DNA of 64,000 nucleotides, from the NCBI RefSeq assembly GCF_013155125.1, contig NZ_CP053564.1, positions 1,929,501 through 1,993,500 on the forward strand. Direction: 5' to 3'. Position numbers and translations under genes: made by a program. Numbering within the stretch: position 1 is the first letter of the stretch; each line of letters opens with the position of its first letter. The DNA comes from Pseudonocardia broussonetiae. GTDB lineage: Bacteria; Actinomycetota; Actinomycetes; Mycobacteriales; Pseudonocardiaceae. Under the pieces are notes generated by a model, which was given only the letters and a program-made list of their open reading frames with translations, was not told the DNA's origin and made no database searches. Below, one piece after another: positions 9,330 through 18,448 of the stretch.

Positions 9330-10201
9330 CGACGAAGAAGCCGCGGGGCTTCACCCCCGGCCAGCTCACCGTGCACGCCGACCCGGGCGAGCTCCGCGCC
9401 GTGACCCGCACGCTGCGCGTCGCCGGGCGCCGCATCGCCTTCGTGGCGACGATGGGCGCCCTGCACGAGGGGCACCGCGAGCTCATCCGGCACGCGCGGC
9501 TGGCGAAGGGCGCGTCGGTCACCGTCGTGTCGATCTTCGTGAACCCGCTGCAGTTCGCGCCGGGCGAGGACCTGCAGCGCTACCCGCGCCCGCTCGAGGC
9601 CGACCTGGAGATGTGCCGCGAGGAGGGGGTCGAGCTCGTGCTCACCCCGGGCGTCGAGGACATGTACCCCGAGGGCGCCGACACGACCGTCGTCCCCGGC
9701 CCGCTCGGTTCCGAGCTGGAGGGGGCGGTCCGCCCGGGGCACTTCGCGGGCGTGCTGACGGTGGTGGCGAAGCTGTTCCACCTCGTCGGGCCGGACGTCG
9801 CCTACTTCGGGGAGAAGGACTACCAGCAGCTCGTGCTGGTGAAGAAGATGGCGCGCGACCTCGACTTCCCGCTCGACGTCGTCGGCGTCCCGACCGTCCG
9901 CGAGCCCGACGGCCTCGCCCTGTCCAGCCGCAACGCCTACCTCTCCGAGGCTGACCGCCCGCGCGCCGCCGCGCTGCAGCGGGCGCTGCGGGCCGGGGCG
10001 TCGGTGTCGGCGCGCGGGCCGCAGGCGGTGCTCGACGCGGCCCGCGAGGTGCTCGACGCCGAGCCCGCGCTCGACGTCGACTACCTGGAGCTGCGCGACC
10101 CCGACCTGCGCCCGGACGTGCAGCAGGGCAAGGCCCGCCTGCTCGTCGCGGCCCGGCTCGGCACCACCCGCCTGATCGACAACACCACCATCCAGCTGTA
10201 G
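9326..10201 (+). CDS. panC: Pantothenate synthetase
   Basis: A 291-residue ATP-dependent ligase that joins pantoate and beta-alanine. The nucleotidyltransferase signature [12 protein letters not shown] (HxGH-type), [17 protein letters not shown] and the KMSKS-equivalent [10 protein letters not shown] are all present and full length. The GTG start overlaps the upstream stop and is preceded by CGGAGGA. It sits ahead of panD, which makes its beta-alanine substrate, and coaX, which phosphorylates its product, so three successive steps of CoA synthesis are encoded in one operon. Confidence 0.96.
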   Translation: MTTKKPRGFTPGQLTVHADPGELRAVTRTLRVAGRRIAFVATMGALHEGHRELIRHARLAKGASVTVVSIFVNPLQFAPGEDLQRYPRPLEADLEMCREEGVELVLTPGVEDMYPEGADTTVVPGPLGSELEGAVRPGHFAGVLTVVAKLFHLVGPDVAYFGEKDYQQLVLVKKMARDLDFPLDVVGVPTVREPDGLALSSRNAYLSEADRPRAAALQRALRAGASVSARGPQAVLDAAREVLDAEPALDVDYLELRDPDLRPDVQQGKARLLVAARLGTTRLIDNTTIQL

Positions 10202-10211
10202 GAGGACGACG

Positions 10212-10619
10212 ATGCTCCGCACGATGATGACGTCCAAGATCCATCGCGCGACGGTGACGCAGGCCGACCTGCACTACGTCGGCTCGGTGACCGTCGACCG
10301 CGACCTGATGGACGCCGCCGGCCTGCTGGAGGGCGAGCAGGTGGCGATCGTCGACATCACCAACGGGGCCCGCCTGGAGACCTACGTGATCCCCGGCGCG
10401 CGCGGCAGCGGCGTGATCGGCATCAACGGCGCCGCCGCGCACCTCGTGCACCCCGGCGACCTCGTCATCCTCATCGCCTACGGCCAGCTCGACGAGGCCG
10501 AGGTGGCCGCGTACGCGCCGCGGGTGGTGTTCGTCGACGGGGACAACCGCGTGGTGGAGCTGGGGTCGGACCCCGCGCACGCGCCGGAGGGGTCCGGGCT
10601 GCTGTCCGGGGCGGCGTAG
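10212..10619 (+). CDS. panD: Aspartate 1-decarboxylase proenzyme
   Basis: A 135-residue pyruvoyl enzyme precursor that decarboxylates aspartate to beta-alanine. [20 protein letters not shown] and HYVGSVTVD match the family; self-cleavage is expected between Gly24 and Ser25, with Ser25 becoming the pyruvoyl group. [19 protein letters not shown] core (here [15 protein letters not shown]) is intact. The ATG at 10212 was chosen because related enzymes also begin MLRTM; it lies 10 bases after panC with AGGAGGA in the gap. Confidence 0.95.
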   Translation: MLRTMMTSKIHRATVTQADLHYVGSVTVDRDLMDAAGLLEGEQVAIVDITNGARLETYVIPGARGSGVIGINGAAAHLVHPGDLVILIAYGQLDEAEVAAYAPRVVFVDGDNRVVELGSDPAHAPEGSGLLSGAA

Positions 10620-10622
10620 GAC

Positions 10623-11471
10623 GTGCTGCTCTGCGTCGACGTCGGCAACACCCAGATCGCGCTCGGCCTCTACCCCGAGACCGATCCCGACGAGGTGCGC
10701 CCGCCGCTGGTGCGCGACTGGCGGATGCGCACCGACCCGCGGATGACCGGCGACGAGCTCGAGGTCGCGTTCGGCGCGCTGCTCGGCCGCCACTCCGGTG
10801 ACGTCACCGGCATCGCGGCGCTCTCGACCGTCCCGAGCCTGCTCCGCGAGCTGCGGATGCTGATCAACCGGCGCGGCGACCCGGCCGTCGTCGTCGGGCC
10901 GGGGGTGCGCACCGGGGTGCCGCTGCTGGTCGACAACCCCCGCGAGGTCGGCGCCGACCGCGTCATGAACACGCTCGCGGCGCACCGCATGTTCGGCACG
11001 GCGTGCGTCGTCGTCGACTTCGGGACGTCGACGAACATCGACGTCGTCTCGGCGAAGGGCGAGTTCCTCGGCGGGGCGCTCGCGCCCGGCATCGAGATCT
11101 CGATGGACGCCCTCGCCAGCCGCGCGGCCGCGCTGCGCACCGTCGAGTTCGTGGCGCCCCGCTCGGTGATCGGCAAGAACACCGTCGAGTGCCTGCAGAG
11201 CGGCGTGCTCTACGGCTTCGCCGGCCAGGTCGACGGACTGGTGCGCCGCATCCTCGCCGAGCTCGGCCCGAAGGCCGGCCCGGTGACGGTGCTCGGCACC
11301 GGCGGGCTCGCGCCGCTGATGACCGGGGTCTCCGACACGATCACCGAGTACGTGCCCGACCTGACGCTGGTCGGCCTGCGCCTGACCTACCTGCGCAACG
11401 CCCGCAGCACCGTCGTCACCAGCGGCAGCACGAACTCCCCCGACGCGGTCTCCGGGCGCGTCGCCACGTAG
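10623..11471 (+). CDS. coaX: Type III pantothenate kinase
   Basis: A 282-residue kinase of the ASKHA fold catalysing the first step of CoA synthesis. It starts MLLCVDVGNTQIALG (phosphate-binding DxGNT) and carries DFGTSTNIDVV and GGALAPGIEISMDAL, the type III hallmarks. The GTG start is three bases after panD. About 15 C-terminal residues (after LTYLRNARS) go beyond the usual end of the family and are encoded in the 85 bases that overlap the convergent methyltransferase gene, so the tail may be a by-product of stop-codon loss. Confidence 0.94.
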   Translation: MLLCVDVGNTQIALGLYPETDPDEVRPPLVRDWRMRTDPRMTGDELEVAFGALLGRHSGDVTGIAALSTVPSLLRELRMLINRRGDPAVVVGPGVRTGVPLLVDNPREVGADRVMNTLAAHRMFGTACVVVDFGTSTNIDVVSAKGEFLGGALAPGIEISMDALASRAAALRTVEFVAPRSVIGKNTVECLQSGVLYGFAGQVDGLVRRILAELGPKAGPVTVLGTGGLAPLMTGVSDTITEYVPDLTLVGLRLTYLRNARSTVVTSGSTNSPDAVSGRVAT

Positions 11472-12130
11472 TCGCGGATGCGGGCGAAGGCGGCGTCGCG
11501 GTCGGCCGGCTCGCTCAGCAGCGCCCACGAGTGGGTGGCCATCGTGGCCAGCAGGCCGTCGGTCGTGGTGCGGACGGGGTTCGGGAACGCCGCGCTCTCC
11601 GGCGGCGCGAACGCCGGGTGGGGCGGCAGCGCGAGTGCCGCAGCCCCCGCGCCGTTCGCCACCGGCCGGCCCCGTGCCGCGGCCTCGCCGAACCCGCGCA
11701 TCCACTCCGTGCCGTCGTCGTCGCTGCCGACGACCGCGAGCACCCCGCCCGGGCGCAGCACCCGCGCGATCTCGGCGAGCGCCCGGTCCGGGTCGAACCA
11801 GTGCCACGCCTGCCCGACGACCACCGCGTCCACCGACCCGCCGGCCAGCGGCACCCGCTCGGCGGTCCCGGCGACGGCCAGGGCGTGCGGGACGTGCCGG
11901 CGCAGCTCGCGCAGCATCGCGGTGTCGGGGTCGACGGCGGTGACCCGGACGCCCGGCGGGAGCGCCGCCGCCAGCTTGCCCGTGCCGGCGCCCAGGTCGA
12001 GCACGTGCGGCTCCGGCCGGTCGGCGACGGGCTCCAGCGCCCACGCGGCGGCGTCCGGGTAGCCGGGCCGGTGTTCGGCGTAGGCGGCGGCGACGGTGCC
12101 GAAGAGGCGGGCCCGGGGGCGGGGGGTCAC
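11387..12130 (-). CDS. Class I SAM-dependent methyltransferase
   Basis: A 247-residue soluble protein. Motif I VLDLGAGTGKLAAAL, the acidic loop VTAVDPD, and motif IV/post-IV VVVGQAWHWFDPDRAL with ARVLRPGGVLAVVG match the Methyltransf_11 group, often linked to small-molecule or quinone methylation. The substrate cannot be predicted. GTG at 12130 fits the expected N-terminus (RARLFGTVAAAYAEHRPGYP). Its last 85 bases overlap the 3' end of coaX on the other strand. Confidence 0.85.
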   Translation of the reverse strand: MTPRPRARLFGTVAAAYAEHRPGYPDAAAWALEPVADRPEPHVLDLGAGTGKLAAALPPGVRVTAVDPDTAMLRELRRHVPHALAVAGTAERVPLAGGSVDAVVVGQAWHWFDPDRALAEIARVLRPGGVLAVVGSDDDGTEWMRGFGEAAARGRPVANGAGAAALALPPHPAFAPPESAAFPNPVRTTTDGLLATMATHSWALLSEPADRDAAFARIRDYVATRPETASGEFVLPLVTTVLRALRR

Positions 12131-12152
12131 GGGGGGACGGTACCGACGGCCT

Positions 12153-12213
12153 CCGTTGCAGGAAGGCCACCTTGCTGACGGGAAGCGTCCACAGGGTGGC
12201 CTTGCTGCAACGG
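12153..12213. repeat. Inverted repeat, 19-base arms
   Basis: Arm CCGTTGCAGGAAGGCCACC (12153-12171) and arm GGTGGCCTTGCTGCAACGG (12195-12213) pair at 18 of 19 positions around a 23-base loop, which itself holds GACG/CGTC. The left arm can also fold locally (CAGGAAGG with CCTTGCTG), so two competing hairpins are possible. It lies just upstream of the minus-strand methyltransferase start and could be a terminator or a mobile palindromic repeat. Confidence 0.7.
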
Positions 12214-12270
12214 ATTGGGGGGGTCACGGCCGGCGATGCCCGTCTCCCGGGCTTCCCGCGCGCAGAACAT

Positions 12271-12302
12271 GCTCCCGCGCGCTCCCGGGGGCGCGCGGGA
12301 GC
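12271..12302. repeat. GC-rich hairpin, 12-base perfect stem
   Basis: GCTCCCGCGCGC (12271-12282) pairs perfectly with GCGCGCGGGAGC (12291-12302) over an 8-base loop. No T-run follows, as is common for actinobacterial terminators. Confidence 0.6.
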
Positions 12303-12362
12303 TCGGAACGCGCGCGGCAACCGGGGACGCGCGCGGGACGACGGCCGTGGTGCCCGGCCCCC

Positions 12363-12512
12363 GTGCTGCCCGTCCGCCGGTGCTGCCAAACCGCTCGGTG
12401 CTGCCCGAACCGCCCGGTGCTGCCCCGGCCGCCCCGGTGCTGCGCGAACCGCCCCGGTGCTGCCCCGCCCACTCGGTGCTGCCCCGTCCACCAGTGCCGC
12501 CCCGCCCGCCCG
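12363..12512. repeat. Degenerate tandem array, eight units of 17-20 bases
   Basis: Units begin GTGCTGCC and end in a CCGCCCG-like segment, at 12363, 12380, 12398, 12417, 12437, 12457, 12476 and 12495 (the last is TGCCGCC). Unit lengths of 17, 18, 19, 20, 20, 19, 19 and 18 are not multiples of three and differ from one another, so it is not a coding repeat. There are no unique spacers, so it is not a CRISPR array. It looks like a decayed minisatellite. Confidence 0.75.
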
Positions 12513-12514
12513 GT

Positions 12515-12570
12515 GATCAAGGGCAGACGGTCGTGGTCGGTGATCGACTGGCAACCGTGTGCCCTTGATC
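12515..12570. repeat. Inverted repeat, 17-base arms
   Basis: GATCAAGGGCAGACGGT (12515-12531) and ACCGTGTGCCCTTGATC (12554-12570) pair at 16 of 17 positions around a 22-base loop. It directly follows the tandem array and lies about 100 bases before the lysS promoter. Function unknown; an exported hairpin or terminator is possible. Confidence 0.7.
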
Positions 12571-12671
12571 GGCGGCCCGGCCGGCGGAGTGGGTCCACGC
12601 CCCCGTCGAACGAGAGCGACACGGACGTCCCGACATCCGGGGCGGCCGGGAACCCGGGTGCGACGGCTCAT

Positions 12672-12677
12672 TAGCCT
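12672..12677 (+). promoter_or_regulatory. lysS -10 element (TAGCCT), leaderless
   Basis: TAGCCT lies six bases before the lysS GTG at 12684, so transcription would start at or next to the start codon. No ribosome site precedes the gene, which agrees with a leaderless mRNA. Confidence 0.6.
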
Positions 12678-12683
12678 TGGCGG

Positions 12684-14186
12684 GTGAGCACCGACGCGCC
12701 TGACACCCCCGACGACGAGCTGCCCGAGCAGATGCGGGTGCGCCGGGCCAAGCGCGCCGACATGCTCGCCGCCGGCGTCGACCCCTACCCGGTCGAGGTC
12801 GAGCGGACCGCCAGCCTGCGCCAGGTCCGCGACTCCCACCCCGACCTCCCGCCGGACACCGCCACCGGCGAGCGGGTGGGCGTCACCGGTCGGGTGATCT
12901 TCCTGCGCAACACCGGCAAGCTCTGCTTCGCCACCCTGCGCGAGGGCGACGGCACCGAGCTCCAGGCGATGCTGAGCCTGGCGCTCGTCGGCGACGAGGA
13001 GCTGGCGCGCTGGAAGACCAGCGTCGACCTGGGCGACCACGTGTTCGTGCACGGCGAGGTCGCCACCTCCCGCCGCGGCGAGCTGTCCGTCATGGCCGAC
13101 CGGTGGGCGATGGCGTCGAAGGCCGTGCGGCCGCTGCCGGTGGCGCACCGCGAGCTGTCCGAGGAGACGCGGGTCCGCCAGCGCTACGTCGACCTCATCG
13201 TGCGCCCGCAGGCCCGCGAGATGGTCCGCACGCGCGCCGAGGTCGTGCGCACCGTCCGCTCGGTGCTGCACGACGCCTCCTTCGTCGAGGTGGAGACGCC
13301 GATGCTGCAGCTGCAGCACGGCGGGGCGACCGCGCGGCCGTTCGTCACGCACGCGAACGCGCTCGACACGGATCTGTACCTGCGCATCGCGCCGGAGCTG
13401 TTCCTGAAGCGCTGCGTCGTCGGCGGGATCGAGCGCGTCTTCGAGATCAATCGCAACTTCCGGAACGAGGGGATCGACTCCACGCACTCACCCGAGTTCG
13501 CGATGCTGGAGGCCTACCAGGCGTACGCCACCTATGACGACATGGCGCGCCTCACGCAGCAGTTGGTGGTCGAGAGCGCACGCGCCGTGTTCGGTTCCAC
13601 CGTGGTCCGTCACGCGGACGGGTCGGAACACGACCTCGGGGGTGAGTGGCGTTCCGTGACGCTGCACGACGCCGTCGCCGAGGCCGTCGGCACGGATGTG
13701 GATCCGGACACCTCCGTCGCCGAACTGCAGAAGATCGCGGCGGATCGGGACGTCGAGATCAAGGATTCCTGGGGCGCCGGCGAGATCGTCCTGGAACTGT
13801 TCGAGAAGCTGGTCGAGCACACGCTCGTGGAGCCGACGTTCGTCCGCGACTACCCCGTCGAGGTGCGGCCCCTGACCCGGCAGCACCGCGACGACCCGCG
13901 CCTGGCCGAGGCTTGGGACCTCATCGTCTTCGGCACCGAGCTGGCCACGGCGTACTCCGAGCTGGTCGATCCCGTGGTCCAGCGGGAACGGCTCACCGCG
14001 CAGTCGCTGATGGCCGCGGCGGGCGATCCCGAGGCGATGCAGCTCGACGAGGACTTCCTGCGCGCGATGGAGTACGGAATGCCGCCCAGCGGCGGTATGG
14101 GAATGGGGATGGACCGGTTGCTGATGACGCTCACCGGTGCCGGTATTCGCGAGACCATCCTCTACCCGTTGGTGCGCCCCGAATAG
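12684..14186 (+). CDS. lysS: Lysyl-tRNA synthetase (class II)
   Basis: A 500-residue cytoplasmic enzyme charging tRNA-Lys. The N-terminal OB-fold anticodon-binding domain ([24 protein letters not shown]) is followed by the class II core with motif 2 ([20 protein letters not shown]) and motif 3 ([14 protein letters not shown]). Length and motifs are normal. The codon choice from about 13400 onward is slightly less GC-extreme than the first half. It precedes lsr2 and clpC as in mycobacteria (Rv3598c-Rv3596c). Confidence 0.96.
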   Translation: MSTDAPDTPDDELPEQMRVRRAKRADMLAAGVDPYPVEVERTASLRQVRDSHPDLPPDTATGERVGVTGRVIFLRNTGKLCFATLREGDGTELQAMLSLALVGDEELARWKTSVDLGDHVFVHGEVATSRRGELSVMADRWAMASKAVRPLPVAHRELSEETRVRQRYVDLIVRPQAREMVRTRAEVVRTVRSVLHDASFVEVETPMLQLQHGGATARPFVTHANALDTDLYLRIAPELFLKRCVVGGIERVFEINRNFRNEGIDSTHSPEFAMLEAYQAYATYDDMARLTQQLVVESARAVFGSTVVRHADGSEHDLGGEWRSVTLHDAVAEAVGTDVDPDTSVAELQKIAADRDVEIKDSWGAGEIVLELFEKLVEHTLVEPTFVRDYPVEVRPLTRQHRDDPRLAEAWDLIVFGTELATAYSELVDPVVQRERLTAQSLMAAAGDPEAMQLDEDFLRAMEYGMPPSGGMGMGMDRLLMTLTGAGIRETILYPLVRPE

Positions 14187-14220
14187 GTCGAGGGATTTCC
14201 GGGATCTGCGCGCCGATGGG

Positions 14221-14226
14221 TATGTT
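14221..14226 (+). promoter_or_regulatory. Candidate lsr2 -10 (TATGTT)
   Basis: TATGTT lies 49 bases before the lsr2 start in the 89-base gap after lysS and fits TANNNT. No clear -35. Confidence 0.35.
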
Positions 14227-14275
14227 GTCGGGGAACGGCCTTTGCGCCGGCGTGACGACAGGACCGAGGAACCAG

Positions 14276-14620
14276 GTGGCACAGATCAAGGAAGTGCGGC
14301 TCGTCGACGATCTCGACGGCAAGCCCGCGGAGGAGACCGTCGAGTTCGCGATCGACGGCAAGGCGTACGAGATCGACCTCTCCGCGGAGAATGCGGCGCA
14401 GTTGCGCGACGTGCTCGCGGAATTCGTCGGCCCGGCGCGCAGGATCACCGGCCGGACGCGGCGCACGTCGGCCCCGGCCGCGGCCGCCCCGCGCCGCCCG
14501 GTGATCGACCGGGAGCAGAACCAGGCCATCCGCGAGTGGGCGCGCTCCCGCAAGATGAAGGTGTCCGACCGCGGCCGGATCCCGTCCGAGGTGCTCGAGG
14601 CCTACCACCGGGAGAACTGA
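14276..14620 (+). CDS. lsr2: Lsr2 nucleoid-associated protein
   Basis: A 114-residue H-NS-like DNA-bridging protein that silences AT-rich and horizontally acquired DNA. The N-terminal oligomerisation domain (EVRLVDDLDG, ETVEFAIDGKAYEIDLS) and the C-terminal DNA-binding domain (IDREQNQAIREWARSRKMKV) with the AT-hook-like RGR in DRGRIPSEVLEAYH are complete. The GTG at 14276, after GAGGAACCAG, gives the expected N-terminus. Its presence is relevant to the possible genomic island at the right of the window, which would be a natural target. Confidence 0.95.
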   Translation: MAQIKEVRLVDDLDGKPAEETVEFAIDGKAYEIDLSAENAAQLRDVLAEFVGPARRITGRTRRTSAPAAAAPRRPVIDREQNQAIREWARSRKMKVSDRGRIPSEVLEAYHREN

Positions 14621-14667
14621 GCGCACCGGGGAGGTCGACCGGCGCGGAATGCCGCGTGACCGTCGCA

Positions 14668-14701
14668 TGTTGCGACGACCACGTACGTGGGGCTCGCAAC
14701 A
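14668..14701. promoter_or_regulatory. 34-base symmetrical palindrome in the clpC promoter
   Basis: TGTTGCGA (14668-14675) and TCGCAACA (14694-14701) are perfect arms around the perfect 12-base palindrome CCACGTACGTGG (14679-14690); both share the centre 14684.5. It lies 26 bases before a TACAGT -10 (14727-14732) and so covers the expected -35 region. A dimeric regulator site is likely; it does not obviously match the ClgR or HspR consensus known to me. Confidence 0.6.
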
Positions 14702-14726
14702 GAGGCGCGCACCCGTGCCCGCCCGA

Positions 14727-14732
14727 TACAGT
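14727..14732 (+). promoter_or_regulatory. Candidate clpC -10 (TACAGT)
   Basis: TACAGT fits TANNNT and would give a leader of about 35 bases ending in GAGGAG before the clpC ATG. Confidence 0.4.
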
Positions 14733-14773
14733 GGCGTAGGCGCGAAGCACGGCGCAGCAGGCGAGGAGACGAA

Positions 14774-17317
14774 ATGTTCGAGAGGTTCACCGACCGAGCA
14801 AGGCGTGTTGTCGTCCTGGCCCAAGAAGAGGCCCGGATGCTCAACCACAATTACATCGGCACCGAGCACATCCTCCTCGGCCTCATCCACGAGGGCGAGG
14901 GAGTGGCCGCCAAGGCCCTGGAGTCCCTCGGGATCGCCCTGGAGGGCGTCCGGCAGCAGGTCGAGGAGATCATCGGCCAGGGCCAGCAGGCACCGAGCGG
15001 GCACATCCCGTTCACGCCGCGGGCCAAGAAGGTCCTGGAGCTCTCGCTGCGCGAGGCGCTCCAGCTCGGCCACAACTACATCGGCACCGAGCACATCCTG
15101 CTCGGCCTGATCCGCGAGGGCGAGGGCGTCGCGGCGCAGGTGCTGGTCAAGCTGGGGGCGGATCTCAACCGCGTCCGCCAGCAGGTCCTGCAGCTGCTCT
15201 CCGGCTACCAGGGCAAGGAGCCCGCCGAGGGCGCCTCCGGTGGCCGTGGCGAGGGCACCCCCAGCTCGTCGCTGGTGCTCGACCAGTTCGGTCGCAACCT
15301 CACCCAGCAGGCCCGCGAGGGCAAGCTGGACCCGGTCATCGGCCGGGAGAAGGAGATCGAGCGCATCATGCAGGTCCTCTCCCGGAGGACCAAGAACAAC
15401 CCGGTCCTGATCGGCGAGGCGGGCGTGGGCAAGACCGCCGCCGTCGAGGGCCTGGCCCAGAACATCATCAAGGGCGAGGTCCCCGAGACCCTCAAGGACA
15501 AGCAGCTCTACACGCTCGACCTGGGCTCGCTGGTCGCCGGTTCCCGCTACCGCGGTGACTTCGAGGAGCGCCTCAAGAAGGTGCTCAAGGAGATCCGCAC
15601 GCGCGGCGACATCATCCTGTTCATCGACGAGATCCACACCCTCGTCGGTGCGGGCGCGGCCGAGGGCGCGATCGACGCGGCCTCGATCCTCAAGCCGATG
15701 CTGGCCCGCGGCGAGCTGCAGACGATCGGTGCCACCACGCTCGACGAGTACCGCAAGTACGTCGAGAAGGACCCCGCGCTGGAGCGCCGCTTCCAGCCGA
15801 TCCAGGTGGGCGAGCCGACCGTCACGCACACCATCGAGATCCTCAAGGGTCTGCGCGACCGGTACGAGTCGCACCACCGCGTCACCATCACCGACGGTGC
15901 GCTGGTGTCGGCGGCCACGCTGGCCGACCGCTACATCTCCGACCGGTTCCTGCCGGACAAGGCGATCGACCTGATCGACGAGGCCGGCGCCCGGATGCGC
16001 ATCCGCCGGATGACCGCGCCGCCGGACCTGCGCGAGTTCGACGAGAAGATCGCCAACGTCCGTCGCGACAAGGAGTCGGCGATCGACGCGCAGGACTTCG
16101 AGCGGGCCGCGCACCTGCGCGACTCCGAGAAGCAGCTCCTGGCCCAGAAGGGCGAGCGGGAGAAGCAGTGGAAGTCCGGTGACCTCGACGTCGTCGCCGA
16201 GGTCGACGAGGAGCAGATCGCCGAGGTCCTCGCGAACTGGACCGGCATCCCCGTCTTCAAGCTCACCGAGGAGGAGACCTCCCGGCTGCTGAAGATGGAG
16301 GACGAGCTCCACAAGCGGATCATCGGGCAGGAGGAGGCCGTCAAGTCGGTCGCGAAGGCGATCCGCCGCACGCGCGCCGGCCTGAAGGACCCGAAGCGCC
16401 CCTCGGGCTCGTTCATCTTCGCCGGCCCGTCCGGCGTCGGTAAGACGGAGCTGTCGAAGGCGCTCGCCAACTTCCTGTTCGGCGAGGACGACGCCCTCAT
16501 CCAGATCGACATGGGCGAGTTCCACGACCGCTACACCGCCTCGCGGCTCTTCGGTGCCCCTCCCGGGTACGTGGGCTACGAGGAGGGCGGCCAGCTGACG
16601 GAGAAGGTGCGTCGCAAGCCGTTCTCGGTGGTGCTGTTCGACGAGATCGAGAAGGCGCACCAGGAGATCTACAACACGCTCCTGCAGGTGCTGGAGGACG
16701 GTCGCCTGACCGACGGCCAGGGCCGCACGGTCGACTTCAAGAACACCGTCATCATCTTCACGTCGAACCTCGGCACGCAGGACATCTCGAAGGCGGTCGG
16801 CCTGGGCTTCGCCCAGACCAACGACGAGCAGTCCAACTACGAGCGGATGAAGTCGAAGGTCAACGACGAGCTGAAGAAGCACTTCCGCCCGGAGTTCCTC
16901 AACCGCATCGACGACATCGTGGTGTTCCACCAGCTCACCGAGCAGCAGATCATCACGATGGTCGACCTCATGATCACCCGCGTCGAGGGTGCGCTGGCCA
17001 ACAAGGACATGGCCATCGAGCTCACCCCGGCCGCCAAGGGCCTGCTGGCCCGCCGCGGCTTCGACCCGGTGCTGGGGGCGCGGCCGCTGCGCCGCACCAT
17101 CCAGCGCGAGATCGAGGACCAGCTGTCGGAGAAGATCCTGTTCGGCGAGATCTCGCCCGGGCAGATCGTGCTCGTCGACGTCGAGGGCATCGACCCCGAG
17201 GCCGACGACTCGAAGGCCGCCGACGACAAGGCCACGTTCACCTTCCGCGGTGAGCCCAAGCCCGTCATGGTCCCCGACTCCCCGCCGGTCGACCTCGCCA
17301 AGTCCGGCGAGGAGTGA
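14774..17317 (+). CDS. clpC1: ATP-dependent Clp protease ATPase subunit ClpC
   Basis: An 847-residue HSP100 unfoldase that feeds substrates to ClpP. Two Clp-N repeats occupy about 1-150 ([34 protein letters not shown] twice). AAA-1 has [13 protein letters not shown] and the pore loop [12 protein letters not shown]; the coiled-coil middle domain lies near 410-470 (UVR motif [16 protein letters not shown]). AAA-2 has [15 protein letters not shown] and [13 protein letters not shown]. The ATG at 14774 follows GAGGAG; the longer frame upstream is unrelated. Expected to be essential, with the palindrome at 14668-14701 as its likely control site. Confidence 0.97.
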   Translation: MFERFTDRARRVVVLAQEEARMLNHNYIGTEHILLGLIHEGEGVAAKALESLGIALEGVRQQVEEIIGQGQQAPSGHIPFTPRAKKVLELSLREALQLGHNYIGTEHILLGLIREGEGVAAQVLVKLGADLNRVRQQVLQLLSGYQGKEPAEGASGGRGEGTPSSSLVLDQFGRNLTQQAREGKLDPVIGREKEIERIMQVLSRRTKNNPVLIGEAGVGKTAAVEGLAQNIIKGEVPETLKDKQLYTLDLGSLVAGSRYRGDFEERLKKVLKEIRTRGDIILFIDEIHTLVGAGAAEGAIDAASILKPMLARGELQTIGATTLDEYRKYVEKDPALERRFQPIQVGEPTVTHTIEILKGLRDRYESHHRVTITDGALVSAATLADRYISDRFLPDKAIDLIDEAGARMRIRRMTAPPDLREFDEKIANVRRDKESAIDAQDFERAAHLRDSEKQLLAQKGEREKQWKSGDLDVVAEVDEEQIAEVLANWTGIPVFKLTEEETSRLLKMEDELHKRIIGQEEAVKSVAKAIRRTRAGLKDPKRPSGSFIFAGPSGVGKTELSKALANFLFGEDDALIQIDMGEFHDRYTASRLFGAPPGYVGYEEGGQLTEKVRRKPFSVVLFDEIEKAHQEIYNTLLQVLEDGRLTDGQGRTVDFKNTVIIFTSNLGTQDISKAVGLGFAQTNDEQSNYERMKSKVNDELKKHFRPEFLNRIDDIVVFHQLTEQQIITMVDLMITRVEGALANKDMAIELTPAAKGLLARRGFDPVLGARPLRRTIQREIEDQLSEKILFGEISPGQIVLVDVEGIDPEADDSKAADDKATFTFRGEPKPVMVPDSPPVDLAKSGEE

Positions 17318-17359
17318 CCGTCTAGACCCAGCCCCGCGCTCCGGCGCAGGACACCCGAG

Positions 17360-17391
17360 CGGCCCGCCAGGACTCCGGTCCCGGCGGGCCG
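17360..17391. terminator. Hairpin terminator after clpC
   Basis: CGGCCCGCC (17360-17368) pairs perfectly with GGCGGGCCG (17383-17391) over a 14-base loop, 43 bases after the clpC stop, followed by TTCGG but no T-run. Confidence 0.6.
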
Positions 17392-17420
17392 TTCGGCGTC
17401 CGGGGGTCGGTGTGTCGCGC

Positions 17421-17426
17421 TAGATT
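17421..17426 (+). promoter_or_regulatory. Leaderless -10 (TAGATT) of the YihY-like gene
   Basis: TAGATT lies six bases before the GTG at 17433, and no ribosome site precedes the gene. Confidence 0.5.
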
Positions 17427-17432
17427 CGCCCG

Positions 17433-18437
17433 GTGAGTTCCGTGCGCGCCGTCCCCGAGACGGAGCTGATGTCGGGCGAGGAGCTCTCGGCCGACGACGC
17501 CTGGCACACCGTCCGGAGCTTCGGGCCGGCGCACCTCGTGCAGGGCGCCTTCCTGCGATTCCGCTACGGCGACGGCTTCAGCCACGCCCGCGCGTTCGCG
17601 CTGCAGCTCGCGCTGGCCGCCGTGCCGCTGGTGATCGCCGGCGCGGGCCTGGCCACGGCACTGGGCGCGGAGTCGATCGCCGAGGTCGTCGCGCGCACCG
17701 TCGTCGCGCTCTCCCCGGGCACCAGCGACGCCCTGCTGACCCAGGTCGTCGAGGGCGGCGGGGGCGACGAGGGCAGCGAGCGCGGCGAGGTCGTCGTGGC
17801 GCTCGGCCTGGTCACCGCCTTCGCCGCGGCCACGTCGGCGTTCGCCCAGCTCGAGCGCGGGGCCAACCGGATCTACGGCACGAAGCGCGACCGCCCCGCC
17901 CTGCGCAAGTACGGCCACGCCGCGCTGCTCACCGCCACGGCGGGGGTGGCGATGGCCCTCGGGCTGCTGCTGATCGTGGCGGGGGAGCCGTTCGGGGAGG
18001 CGCTCGAGGAGGTCTACCACTGGGGCGACGCCGCGGAGACCGTGTGGGACGTCGTGCGCTGGCCGGTCGGGCTGGCCGCGCTCGTCGTCGCCGTCACCGT
18101 GCTGTTCCGCCAGGCCCCGCGCCGCAAGCAGCCGGGCCTGACCTGGCTCGCCGTCGGCGCCGGGGTCACGGTGCTGGCGTGGCTGATGGGGTCGGGCCTG
18201 CTCGCGCTCTACGTCGTGGCCGCGGCCGGGTTCGGCGAGACCTACGGTCCCCTGACGGCGATCATGGCCCTGCTGATCTGGGCCAACATCACGGGCATCG
18301 CGCTGCTGGCCGGCATGGCGCTGGCCGCGCAGCTGGAGGCCGTGCGGGCCGGGGTGCCCGACCCGCTGCTGCTCGACAGCGACGACGACGGCATCCCCGA
18401 CCAGCTCGACGAGCACCCCGGCTCGCCGGCGCGCTGA
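17433..18437 (+). CDS. YihY/BrkB-family inner membrane protein
   Basis: A 334-residue protein with about six membrane helices, conserved AFALQLALAAVPLVIAGAG, FAQLERGANRIYG and TYGPLTAIMALLIWANITGIALL. It fits the YihY/UPF0761 family, whose biochemical role is unsettled (it is not RNase BN as once named). The C-terminal LLDSDDDGIPDQLDEHPG is acidic and resembles a short calcium-binding type repeat. Start at GTG 17433 with a leaderless promoter. The alpha/beta hydrolase gene follows 11 bases later with its own ribosome site, suggesting co-transcription. Confidence 0.82.
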   Translation: MSSVRAVPETELMSGEELSADDAWHTVRSFGPAHLVQGAFLRFRYGDGFSHARAFALQLALAAVPLVIAGAGLATALGAESIAEVVARTVVALSPGTSDALLTQVVEGGGGDEGSERGEVVVALGLVTAFAAATSAFAQLERGANRIYGTKRDRPALRKYGHAALLTATAGVAMALGLLLIVAGEPFGEALEEVYHWGDAAETVWDVVRWPVGLAALVVAVTVLFRQAPRRKQPGLTWLAVGAGVTVLAWLMGSGLLALYVVAAAGFGETYGPLTAIMALLIWANITGIALLAGMALAAQLEAVRAGVPDPLLLDSDDDGIPDQLDEHPGSPAR

Positions 18438-18448
18438 AGGAGGTCCCG

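Larger units (their letters stand above)
12131..12683. other. Structured 553-base intergenic region before lysS
   Basis: No credible gene is present: the open frames crossing it have no family features and are built from the tandem repeat. The region contains, in order, a 19-base-arm inverted repeat, a 12-base-arm GC hairpin, an eight-unit degenerate tandem array and a 17-base-arm inverted repeat, each listed separately, and it ends in the lysS promoter. It separates the convergent end of the pantothenate operon from the lysS-lsr2-clpC block. Confidence 0.8.

Noticed and set aside
12363..12512. CRISPR-like array
   Set aside because: Units are short, degenerate and contiguous, with no unique spacers, and no cas genes are present in the window.
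12224..12622. Open frames of 114-192 codons across the gap before lysS, reading repeats such as QHR or CCP
   Set aside because: The underlying repeat units are 17-20 bases and change frame from unit to unit, so the apparent protein repeats are not maintained; no ribosome site or family match.
14162..16930. Very long open frame (about 920 codons) on the minus strand opposite clpC
   Set aside because: It is antisense to the clear ClpC reading frame; its composition (Leu/Val/Asp/Arg) is the mirror of GC-rich codons and has no motifs. Similar long mirror frames opposite ponA (3193-6147), coaX-lysS (9642-13487) and otsA (46815-50156) were rejected for the same reason.
16989..17423. Additional plus-strand gene overlapping the end of clpC
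   Set aside because: Arg/Ser/Pro-rich shadow frame inside clpC with no start signal and no conserved features.
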